Positions 6,735 to 11,816 of a stretch of DNA of 12,660 nt are shown piece after piece; positions within the stretch are counted from its first letter, which is position 1; each line of letters opens with the position of its first letter. The notes under the pieces are model-generated. The model did not search any database and had not been told where the DNA came from. It was given only the letters and a program-made list of their open reading frames with translations. The stretch is from Pseudomonadota bacterium (GTDB lineage: Bacteria; Pseudomonadota; Alphaproteobacteria; Micavibrionales; Micavibrionaceae), in contig JACQIJ010000211.1 in assembly GCA_016198545.1 (NCBI GenBank), positions 1 to 12,660 of the forward strand, read 5' to 3'. The translations under genes and the position numbers were made by a program.

Positions 6735-7832
6735 TGTCAGCCGGAGAAATAGTTAATTTTGAGATCTGAGCCCGGTTTTCTCTGGCGCTGAATTTTCACT
6801 GATGCGGAATTCCGGGGTTGCCTGGAGAATGTCAGGTGGTCAATCAGATCTTGAAAGAAATCTCGAAGGGAAAGTTCTGACCTCTCCGGAGCGGCGGCGC
6901 GAAGCCGTTATCCATGCGCAGCAGGTGCTGGGGTATTCGGAGAGGCAAGCCTGCCGTGCGCTGGGTCAAAACCGGGGTGCTCTGCGCAAACCGGCCAGAC
7001 GCGCCGATGATGAAGAGAGCCTGACACAAGACATCATCCGGCTGGCGACGAAGTATGGGCGCTACGGGTATAAACGCATCACGGCGTTGCTGCGTGTGGA
7101 GGGCTGGCGCGTCAATCACAAGCGCGTGGAACGCATCTGGCGGCGGGAGGCTCTGAAAGTGCCGCAAAAACAAAGGAAACGCGGACGTCTGTATCTGAAT
7201 GACGGATCGTGCATTCGTCTGCGGCCCTGCTGGAAAAACCATGTCTGGGCGTATGATTTTGTCGCTGATCGTCTCACCGACGGCACGAAGATCCGGTTTT
7301 TGACGGTGGTGGACGAATACACGCGGGAATGCCTGGCGCTGCGCGTGGGCTACGGCCTGAAAGCCGATGATGTGATGGATGTGCTGACCGATCTGTTTAT
7401 CACGATAGGTCTTCCTGATCATATCCGCTCGGACAACGGCTCCGAGTTTACGGCGCAATCGATCCGGAACTGGCTGCCGAAGCTGGGTGTAAAGACCTTG
7501 TACATCGAGCCCGGCTCTCCGTGGGAGAACGGTTACAACGAGAGCTTCAACGGGCGGTTCCGTGATGAGTTTTTGAAGGGAGAGGTTTTTTACACGCTCA
7601 AGGAAGTCGATGTTCTAACCCAGGAATGGCGGCATCTGTACAATCATATCCGTCCGCACACATCTCTGGGCTACAGGCCGCCCGCGCCTCTGGCCAGAAC
7701 TTATCATGGGAGAAACGACGCGGCGGGCGGAGCGACCGCCACGAGTCCGGCGCAGCCCGCCGCGTCCTTCATGCCGTCAAAATCGGCTGCGCCGTACCAA
7801 TTAAACCCGGACTCCTAAAGGGGGGTTGACCA
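6735..7832 (+). mobile_element. IS3-family insertion sequence with deleted orfA
   Basis: The element is 1098 bp, flanked by CTAG on both sides. Its ends are imperfect inverted repeats: TG-TCAGCC on the left and TGGTCAACC when the right end is reversed, in the TG...CA pattern of IS3 elements. It encodes an OrfB-type DDE transposase. Relatives of the same OrfB type are usually about 1.2 kb, with a separate HTH orfA of about 90 codons. Here only about 130 bp lie between the left end and the OrfB region. The orfA tail survives at 6851-6880 as LKEISKGKF-stop in the frame that normally slips by -1 into orfB. The element interrupts the segment downstream of tRNA-Ser. Confidence 0.8.
6802..7818 (+). 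CDS. IS3-family transposase, OrfB (rve integrase catalytic domain)
   Basis: 338 residues in one frame. Residues ~23-120 are the OrfB N-terminal HTH region (SPERRREAVIHAQQVLGYSE, then YGRYGYKRITALLRVEGWRV). Residues ~145-290 are the rve/RNase-H-fold catalytic domain with a full DDE triad: Asp152 (WAYDFV), Asp211 (RSDNGSEF) and Glu247 (WENGYNESFN), with 35 residues between the second Asp and Glu as expected. The C-terminal 40 residues are Ala/Pro-rich. The first ~22 residues (MRNSGVAWRMSGG...) are not OrfB-like. MRNS may be what is left of an orfA start, joined by deletion in frame with orfB. If so, the protein would need no frameshift but would lack the OrfA DNA-binding part, so independent transposition is doubtful. 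No good ribosome site precedes the ATG. Confidence 0.85.
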   Translation: MRNSGVAWRMSGGQSDLERNLEGKVLTSPERRREAVIHAQQVLGYSERQACRALGQNRGALRKPARRADDEESLTQDIIRLATKYGRYGYKRITALLRVEGWRVNHKRVERIWRREALKVPQKQRKRGRLYLNDGSCIRLRPCWKNHVWAYDFVADRLTDGTKIRFLTVVDEYTRECLALRVGYGLKADDVMDVLTDLFITIGLPDHIRSDNGSEFTAQSIRNWLPKLGVKTLYIEPGSPWENGYNESFNGRFRDEFLKGEVFYTLKEVDVLTQEWRHLYNHIRPHTSLGYRPPAPLARTYHGRNDAAGGATATSPAQPAASFMPSKSAAPYQLNPDS

Positions 7833-7836
7833 CTAG
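7833..7836. repeat. Right target-site duplication CTAG
   Basis: The second copy of the CTAG found at 6731-6734, immediately after the terminal TTGACCA of the IS. Confidence 0.6.
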
Positions 7837-8057
7837 AAACAAAATCAGAAACACAAGAAGCCCCGTAAGAAGGCTAATAAGGCAAGCGGGAAGTGGAAAA
7901 GTGGTGCGCCAGACGGACTTAATCGTATAAAATTCTCCGCCTATAACTAATTGTTTTTGTTCGTATTTTTTAAGCGATTTTTATAGGAATTTTTTCCACA
8001 GTGAAATGGCATACGTCAACGCTGGAAACTAACGCTTTCTACGCCTTCGCCTATGCC

Positions 8058-8231
8058 CTATCTATCGTTATTTGTATAAGTCGCGTAATTTTCTATAGCG
8101 TTCATCAAAATGCAGAATGCCAATGCAGAGACGCCGATATAAAGAATGCCGACATGGACATCACAAAGCCAATTTAGAATCCGGTTTATACCGACCCAAT
8201 CCGTAAATTCAATGTAAGTTTGCTTTACCAA
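8058..8231 (-). CDS. Possible 57-residue single-helix membrane protein
   Basis: Opens at a TTG (8231-8229) preceded by AAAGAG at a workable ribosome-site distance, and ends at TAG 8060-8058. It reads MVKQTYIEFTDWVGINRILN, then WLCDVHVGILYIGVSALAFC and ILMNAIENYATYTNNDR. One clear transmembrane segment (about residues 26-43) follows an amphipathic start. It overlaps the last 23 nt of the upstream minus-strand gene in another frame. Either it is a translationally coupled small gene, or a one-base indel near 8230 has split one longer membrane protein of about 200 residues. I do not recognise the family. Confidence 0.45.
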   Translation of the reverse strand: MVKQTYIEFTDWVGINRILNWLCDVHVGILYIGVSALAFCILMNAIENYATYTNNDR

Positions 8232-8649
8232 AATATACTCTTTGATAAGCCTTTACTCCAACAACAACACCGAATATTAGACCAAGGATGTTGTGAAGCG
8301 CTTCTACGTTTCGCAACGTGCGTTCAGAATAATTTGGGAAAAGATAGACGTACATGCCCTCGCATTTGCTTATTAATGCAATGATAACGAGCGAGACAAA
8401 AACCCCCACAACAATCGCGAATAACCGTTTGGAATTTTTTACGACTCTCCAGATGTAACCATTGCCCCAAATCCAGAAGCCCAGCCAGTAAATAAGCACA
8501 GGGAGATTCAGTACGACCAGAACGCCTAAAAAGGTGCCAAACTGAAATCCGCTGTATCCCTCGGCAGTGCTGCCGGCTATGAGTGCTGTCAGCACTAACC
8601 AAATTATTGAGATCGCGACCTTAATTTTTATAGATTTTTCTAAAATCAT
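8209..8649 (-). CDS. Integral membrane protein of unknown function
   Basis: 146 residues, not recognised. Three strong hydrophobic segments are visible: about 10-28 (VAISIIWLVLTALIAGSTA), 35-62 (FGTFLGVLVVLNLPVLIYWL) and 76-94 (LFAIVVGVFVSLVIIALIS). A fourth lies at about 118-132 (NILGLIFGVVVGVKA). The loop between segments 3 and 4 (KCEGMYVYLFPNYSERTLRN) is polar. The ATG at 8649 has a good ribosome site (TTGGAG, about 8 nt upstream on the minus strand). The sequence is AT-richer than the surrounding core genes, which fits horizontal acquisition. The next small ORF overlaps its 3' end, so the real protein may be longer if a frameshift is present. The function is unknown and no toxin-antitoxin or immunity assignment is justified. 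Confidence 0.7.
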   Translation of the reverse strand: MILEKSIKIKVAISIIWLVLTALIAGSTAEGYSGFQFGTFLGVLVVLNLPVLIYWLGFWIWGNGYIWRVVKNSKRLFAIVVGVFVSLVIIALISKCEGMYVYLFPNYSERTLRNVEALHNILGLIFGVVVGVKAYQRVYFGKANLH

Positions 8650-8679
8650 GATTTTTCTCCAACCGGGAGTAATTATGCC

Positions 8680-8708
8680 TTGATACTAGTGAGTTATAAA
8701 TAAATCAA
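8680..8708 (-). promoter_or_regulatory. Possible promoter of the 146-residue membrane protein gene
   Basis: On the minus strand, TTGATT (8708-8703) and TATCAA (8685-8680) are 17 bp apart, about 30 nt before the ATG. Both boxes match consensus at four of six positions or fewer. It overlaps the left arm of an inverted repeat (8704-8714). Confidence 0.35.
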
Positions 8709-8720
8709 TTACTTGCTTAA
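8704..8720. repeat. Left arm of outer inverted repeat
   Basis: ATCAATTACTT-GCTTAA pairs with the right arm at 9151-9168 (reverse complement ATCAATTACTTAGCTTGA): 11 perfect bp, a one-base gap, four more matches, then one mismatch. The arms enclose about 465 bp containing all the motifs of the repeat-rich stretch. Confidence 0.5.
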
Positions 8721-8817
8721 AAAATCGACCGTGTAAACAATCTCTAAAATTCTGAATCACCGAAATAAAGGTTTAATTTCTCCGTTTCTCCTAGTTTATC
8801 CATCAGTATTTGTTCAA

Positions 8818-8827
8818 GCGTCAACGC
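8818..8827. repeat. GCGTCAACGC repeat, left copy
   Basis: A 10-bp sequence found again exactly inverted at 9014-9023 (GCGTTGACGC), enclosing about 186 bp. The core TCAACGC also occurs at 8016-8022, 8970-8976 (minus) and 9038-9044. Confidence 0.6.
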
Positions 8828-9011
8828 TCAATCGCAATCATTTCAATGGCATGTGACTGTATGAAACACGGCGCACCGTTCATGCATCATGCCGCCAGCA
8901 TCGGTTTTTCGATTTTCGCTCGCATTTCAAAAATGTTTCACCATTCTCCATGTCAACCGTCATCGGTATGCGTTGAGCAGAGAACGTTTTGGTTATGAAT
9001 AAAAAGCGTTT

Positions 9012-9046
9012 ATGCGTTGACGCGGATAAGGTGGACGTCAACGCAT
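9012..9046. repeat. 11-bp perfect hairpin ATGCGTTGACG/CGTCAACGCAT
   Basis: Arms 9012-9022 and 9036-9046 are perfectly complementary around a 13-nt loop. GTTTTT follows, so the plus-strand transcript would look like a terminator, although no gene I trust lies just upstream. The arms carry the recurring TCAACGC motif, which suggests they may instead be a protein-binding dyad. Confidence 0.7.
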
Positions 9047-9150
9047 GTTTTTCTGAATCAAATCAACAATCTAAGAAGATACCGTTGTTGGAGGAGTTTA
9101 ATCTTCCGTGTGGTTACCCACGCGTAAATCTATAAAAATAGACACCCTGT

Positions 9151-9168
9151 TCAAGCTAAGTAATTGAT
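9151..9168. repeat. Right arm of outer inverted repeat
   Basis: TCAAGCTAAGTAATTGAT, the inverted partner of 8704-8720. It ends 29 nt before the 3' end of the tRNA-Thr gene. Confidence 0.5.
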
Positions 9169-9197
9169 CTGATTCAATACTGGTTTCGTGGGAAAAA

Positions 9198-9272
9198 TGG
9201 TGCCGTTGATAGGATTTGAACCTACGACCCTCGCATTACGAATGCGATGCTCTACCCCTGAGCTACAACGGC
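9198..9272 (-). tRNA. tRNA-Thr (anticodon CGT)
   Basis: On the minus strand, GCCGTTG and CAACGGC pair as the acceptor stem, followed by A and an encoded CCA (TGG at 9198-9200). The D stem is GCTC/GAGC, and the anticodon stem TCGCA/TGCGA has loop TTCGTAA, giving anticodon CGT at 9240-9238. The T arm is GTAGG-TTCAAAT-CCTAT. It reads ACG codons. The 3' end is followed by TTTTT and faces the accessory segment. Confidence 0.97.
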
Positions 9273-9297
9273 TTAAGTGCCTGATTCCAACTCCTGT

Positions 9298-9326
9298 TTG
9301 ATAAAGTCTTTTGCTTTTTTTTGCAA
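9298..9326 (-). promoter_or_regulatory. Promoter of the tRNA-Thr gene
   Basis: On the minus strand, TTGCAA (9326-9321) and TATCAA (9303-9298) are separated by 17 bp. The predicted start is near 9291, about 19 nt before the tRNA 5' end. Confidence 0.45.
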
Positions 9327-9346
9327 GCATGATAAAGGTTATAGTT

Positions 9347-9604
9347 ATGAAAAAATTAGCACGCAAAATACCGTTGGCGGTTCCTCCGGGAATGGCCGGA
9401 TGGGTGGCAACCGAGCTGGAAAAACAGCGGCAGACGGGCCTGGACAGCGTATTCACACCCGTTGCTGTTTGCATCGACGGGCCGGGACTGGACGAGGATA
9501 TGTATGAAGATCCATACGGCCGTCTTGCATGCGGCAACGGACCGCATGAAGAGTGCAATACAGAATCTGCGCTGCGTAAAAAGTTCCGCCTGCGGCTGGT
9601 CTAA
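9347..9604 (+). CDS. Small conserved-looking protein of unknown function (85 residues)
   Basis: I do not recognise this protein. The ATG at 9347 has AAAGG eight nt upstream and begins MKKLARKIPLAVPPGMAGWV. The middle (LDSVFTPVAVCIDGPGLDED) and the end (MYEDPYGRLACGNGPHEECN, then a basic RKKFRLRLV) are polar. Three cysteines are at 42, 62 and 70, and the protein has no transmembrane segment or signal peptide. An upstream TTG at 9311 would also open the frame, but it lies in the promoter region of the divergent tRNA-Thr and lacks a ribosome site. The gene is divergent from tRNA-Thr, and its stop is 6 nt before the -35 box of the SRP RNA promoter. GC-rich third positions suggest a genuine coding frame. 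Confidence 0.65.
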   Translation: MKKLARKIPLAVPPGMAGWVATELEKQRQTGLDSVFTPVAVCIDGPGLDEDMYEDPYGRLACGNGPHEECNTESALRKKFRLRLV

Positions 9605-9609
9605 TCCTG

Positions 9610-9638
9610 TTGCATTGGCGGCGCGAAACGCCTATATC
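9610..9638 (+). promoter_or_regulatory. Promoter of the SRP RNA gene
   Basis: TTGCAT (9610-9615) and TATATC (9633-9638) lie 17 bp apart. The predicted start at about 9644 coincides with the beginning of the RNA's terminal stem. Confidence 0.6.
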
Positions 9639-9641
9639 CAT

Positions 9642-9741
9642 AGGCGGAAGGTCGGCGCGGGCGGTGTCTTCGCCAACCCGGTCAGGGCCGAAAGGCAGCA
9701 GCCGTAACGAAATTCGCCGGGTCGCGTCCGGCCTTCCGCTT
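9642..9741 (+). ncRNA. ffs: Signal recognition particle RNA (4.5S, small bacterial type)
   Basis: The domain IV core (9680-9703: GGTCAGG...AGCAGCC) is the hallmark that binds the Ffh M domain for cotranslational membrane targeting. The terminal stem pairs GCGGAAGG (9644-9651) with CCTTCCGC (9732-9739). The length of about 100 nt is normal for the small form. The tetraloop is GAAA (9690-9693) rather than the usual GGAA, and the third pair below it is G-C instead of the U-A of E. coli, a compensated change. The position just upstream of dnaX is a common arrangement. The exact ends are inferred from pairing. Confidence 0.93.
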
Positions 9742-9811
9742 TCCCCTGCCGCAAAATTCTTTCCCGTTCCCGCGTTGCATCCGGGCTGGAATCGCTTTAC
9801 ACATAAAGTCT

Positions 9812-11491
9812 ATGACCGGACAGGAACAGCAGACCCCCTACCGCGTACTGGCACGCAAATACCGACCCCGTCATTTCGACGAGCTGATCGGGCAGGAGGC
9901 GCTTGTCCGCACCCTGAAAAACGCTATTGAAAGCGGGCGCATCGCGCAAGCCTACATGCTGACCGGCATCCGCGGCACGGGCAAGACGACGACCGCGCGC
10001 ATCATCGCCAAAGCCCTGAATTACACCGGTCCGAACGGCAAGGCCGGCCCGACGACGGGACCGACCGATGACTGCGAAATATGCCGCGCCATAGCGGAAG
10101 ACAGGCATCCGGACGTGATGGAGATGGACGCAGCCTCCCGCACGGGCGTGGACGATATCCGCGACATACTGGACGGGGTACGCTACGCCCCGGCGCAGGC
10201 GCGGTACAAAGTTTATATCATCGACGAAGTGCACATGCTTTCCAAGAACGCGTTCAACGCGCTTCTGAAAACGCTGGAGGAGCCGCCGCCGCACGTGAAA
10301 TTCATTTTCGCGACGACGGAAATCCGCAAGGTTCCGGTCACGGTCCTGTCGCGCTGCCAGCGGTTCGACCTGAAGCGCGTGGACGCCGGAATCCTGGCCG
10401 CGCATTACGCGTCGATCTGCGAAAAGGAAAAGGTGAGGGTGGAAAAGGACGCGCTGGCTGCGATCGCGCGCGCGGCGGACGGATCGGTGCGGGACGGTCT
10501 GAGTTTGCTGGACCAGGCGATCGCGCTGGGCGGTGATACGGTCACAGCGGTGCAGGTACGCGACATGCTGGGCCTGGCGGATAGCGCGCGGATTCTCGAT
10601 CTTCTCGAATACGCCGTGAAGGGCGAATGCGCCGAGGCGCTTGCACTGATGGCGGATATGCGCAAAAGCGGCGCCGACCCAGCGCAGACTTTGCAGGACA
10701 TGCTGGAATACGTTCATCTTATCATGCGCTGCCGCGCCGTTCCGGCCGGAAGCGCCGCCGCGCGCGCAGGCCTTGCGCCCGACACGAATCAACGGATAGA
10801 GGAAATGGCCGCCGCGCTGTCGATGCCCGCGCTGGGCCGCGCGTGGCAGGTGCTTTTGAAAGGCGCCGGCGAGGCCGCCGCCGCACCAAACCCGCAGGCC
10901 GCAGCCGAAGTGGTCATTATCCGCCTGGCCTATGCCGCGGACCTGCCCGACCCTGCCGATCTTTTACGTCGCTTGAAAAAAGGAGAAACCGATGCGCCGG
11001 TAACGGTAACGCCGCGTTCGGCGCAGCGCGCGGAAAGCGCGCGGATGCTGGATCCGGTCGCAAAAATGACCGCGTCCGGCGGCGGCATGGCCGCATCCAT
11101 GCCGCAGGAAATTTCAGCCGCCGTTGAAAAACTTGCATCGCTGCAGGATATCGTAGCGCTCCTGACCGCGCAGCGGGAAATGATTCTGGCCGGGCAGGTC
11201 TATCACTGCGTGCGCCTTGTGAAAATCGCCGAAGGACGGCTTGAAATCGCGCTTGAGCCGCAGACAGACCCTGATCTGGCGCAAAACCTGCGCAAGTCCC
11301 TGATTACCGCGACCGGCGCGCAATGGATGATCAGCGTATCCAACGCCGCTGGAGCGCCAACGCTGGCGCAGCAGAACGCATTCGCGGAAAACGCGCTGAT
11401 AGAAGAAGCAAAAAGACACCCTGTCGTACGGGAAGCCATTGCCGCATTCCCCGGCGCCATATTAAAAATTCAAAAAGGAGATGGCAGATGA
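9812..11491 (+). CDS. dnaX: DNA polymerase III subunit gamma/tau
   Basis: A 559-residue AAA+ clamp-loader ATPase that loads the sliding clamp and links polymerases at the fork. Residues ~10-190 hold Walker A (GIRGTGKT, 52-59), the switch MDAASRTGVDDIR (105-117), Walker B (VYIIDEVHML, 134-143), sensor I (FATTE, 166-170) and the SRC finger (SRCQRFDL, 180-187). Domain III spans ~220-370, followed by a short tau-specific tail. The zinc module keeps only Cys88 and Cys91 of the four cysteines seen in E. coli. No Shine-Dalgarno sequence precedes the ATG. TTGCAT (9775-9780) with TACACA (9798-9803) could be a promoter giving a nearly leaderless mRNA. A6 at 10976-10981 is a possible slippage site. The stop overlaps ybaB as ATGA, indicating translational coupling. 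Confidence 0.97.
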   Translation: MTGQEQQTPYRVLARKYRPRHFDELIGQEALVRTLKNAIESGRIAQAYMLTGIRGTGKTTTARIIAKALNYTGPNGKAGPTTGPTDDCEICRAIAEDRHPDVMEMDAASRTGVDDIRDILDGVRYAPAQARYKVYIIDEVHMLSKNAFNALLKTLEEPPPHVKFIFATTEIRKVPVTVLSRCQRFDLKRVDAGILAAHYASICEKEKVRVEKDALAAIARAADGSVRDGLSLLDQAIALGGDTVTAVQVRDMLGLADSARILDLLEYAVKGECAEALALMADMRKSGADPAQTLQDMLEYVHLIMRCRAVPAGSAAARAGLAPDTNQRIEEMAAALSMPALGRAWQVLLKGAGEAAAAPNPQAAAEVVIIRLAYAADLPDPADLLRRLKKGETDAPVTVTPRSAQRAESARMLDPVAKMTASGGGMAASMPQEISAAVEKLASLQDIVALLTAQREMILAGQVYHCVRLVKIAEGRLEIALEPQTDPDLAQNLRKSLITATGAQWMISVSNAAGAPTLAQQNAFAENALIEEAKRHPVVREAIAAFPGAILKIQKGDGR

Positions 11492-11811
11492 ACATACAGG
11501 AAATGATGAAACAGGCGCAGGTCATGCAGCGCAAGATGCAGGAAATGCAGGACAAGCTGAGCGAGATGGAGGTGCAGGGCCAGTCCGGCGGCGGCATGGT
11601 GAGGGTCGTGATGACCTGCCGCGGCGAAGTGCGCAAAATCACGATCCACCCTGAGGTTATCAACCCCGAGGAGCGCGAGACGCTCGAAGATCTCGTCAAG
11701 GCAGCCGTCAACGCAGCCAAGGACAACGCCGACAACATGCTGGCCGATGAAACGCGCAAGATGATGGAAGAGCTGGGCTTGCCCGGAAACATGCAGCTGC
11801 CGGGCGCATAA
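11488..11811 (+). CDS. ybaB: YbaB/EbfC-family nucleoid-associated protein
   Basis: 107 residues, the normal length for this family of small dimeric DNA-binding proteins. It opens with a Met/Gln-rich helix (MNIQEMMKQAQVMQRKMQEM), has the beta-sheet core (GGGMVRVVMTCRGEVRKITI), the signature HPEVINPEERETLEDLV and a C-terminal helix (ADETRKMMEELGLPGNM). It shares ATGA with the end of dnaX. AAGGAG (11475-11480) sits 7 nt before the ATG, the best ribosome site in this cluster. In most bacteria with this arrangement recR follows; here xthA begins 5 nt after the stop. Frames opening further upstream (to 11323) lie inside dnaX and lack the conserved start. Confidence 0.95.
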   Translation: MNIQEMMKQAQVMQRKMQEMQDKLSEMEVQGQSGGGMVRVVMTCRGEVRKITIHPEVINPEERETLEDLVKAAVNAAKDNADNMLADETRKMMEELGLPGNMQLPGA

Positions 11812-11816
11812 AGCTG

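Larger units (their letters stand above)
6669..7980 (-). pseudogene. Possible small membrane protein gene split by the IS3 element
   Basis: The minus strand is open from 7980 to the IS boundary, with a basic start (KSLKKYEQKQ) and then a hydrophobic run (PLPACLISLLTGLLVFLILF). Removing 6735-7832 and one CTAG copy keeps the frame open for 20 more codons: ...LADAIGRTARNV..., ending GLEFSG and a TGA at 6671-6669. No normal start codon exists after the in-frame TAA at 7983-7981; a GTG upstream would fit only with a one-base shift in the A5 run. Caution: the complementary plus-strand codons give a Lys-rich reading, so the hydrophobicity could simply mirror an A-rich strand. Confidence 0.3.
8650..9197. 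other. Repeat-rich stretch without a confident gene
   Basis: About 550 bp with no gene I can support. It holds nested inverted repeats listed separately, a CGTGTGG...CCACGCG hairpin near 9108-9125, and short open readings on both strands: plus 8810-8998 from a TTG, minus 9062-8880 with no ATG, and minus 8824-8744 of 26 codons. Base composition is lower in GC than the core genes. It may be a degraded gene, a small mobile repeat, or a regulatory/attachment region next to tRNA-Thr. Confidence 0.6.

Noticed and set aside
7837..7950. Lys-rich plus-strand reading of 37 codons after the IS (KHKKPRKKANKASGKWKSG)
   Set aside because: It is preceded in frame by the TAG inside the CTAG duplication both with and without the IS, and has no start codon. 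It is the exact complement of the hydrophobic minus-strand reading.
8810..8998. 62-codon plus-strand open frame from a TTG
   Set aside because: No ribosome site, a rare start, an equally open opposite strand, and location inside the inverted-repeat segment. Kept only as an observation.
8014..9046. CRISPR array
   Set aside because: The repeated motifs are only 7-11 bp, occur in both orientations and at irregular spacing, and no cas gene is present.
9012..9052. Rho-independent terminator for a plus-strand gene
   Set aside because: The hairpin and T run fit, but no supported plus-strand gene precedes it, and its arms are copies of a motif repeated elsewhere.
6651..9197. tRNA-derived direct repeats as att sites
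   Set aside because: I looked for copies of the tRNA-Ser and tRNA-Thr 3' ends within the island and saw none, and no integrase gene is present.
9797..10792. 331-codon minus-strand open frame across dnaX
   Set aside because: Arg/His-rich antisense shadow of a strongly conserved gene.
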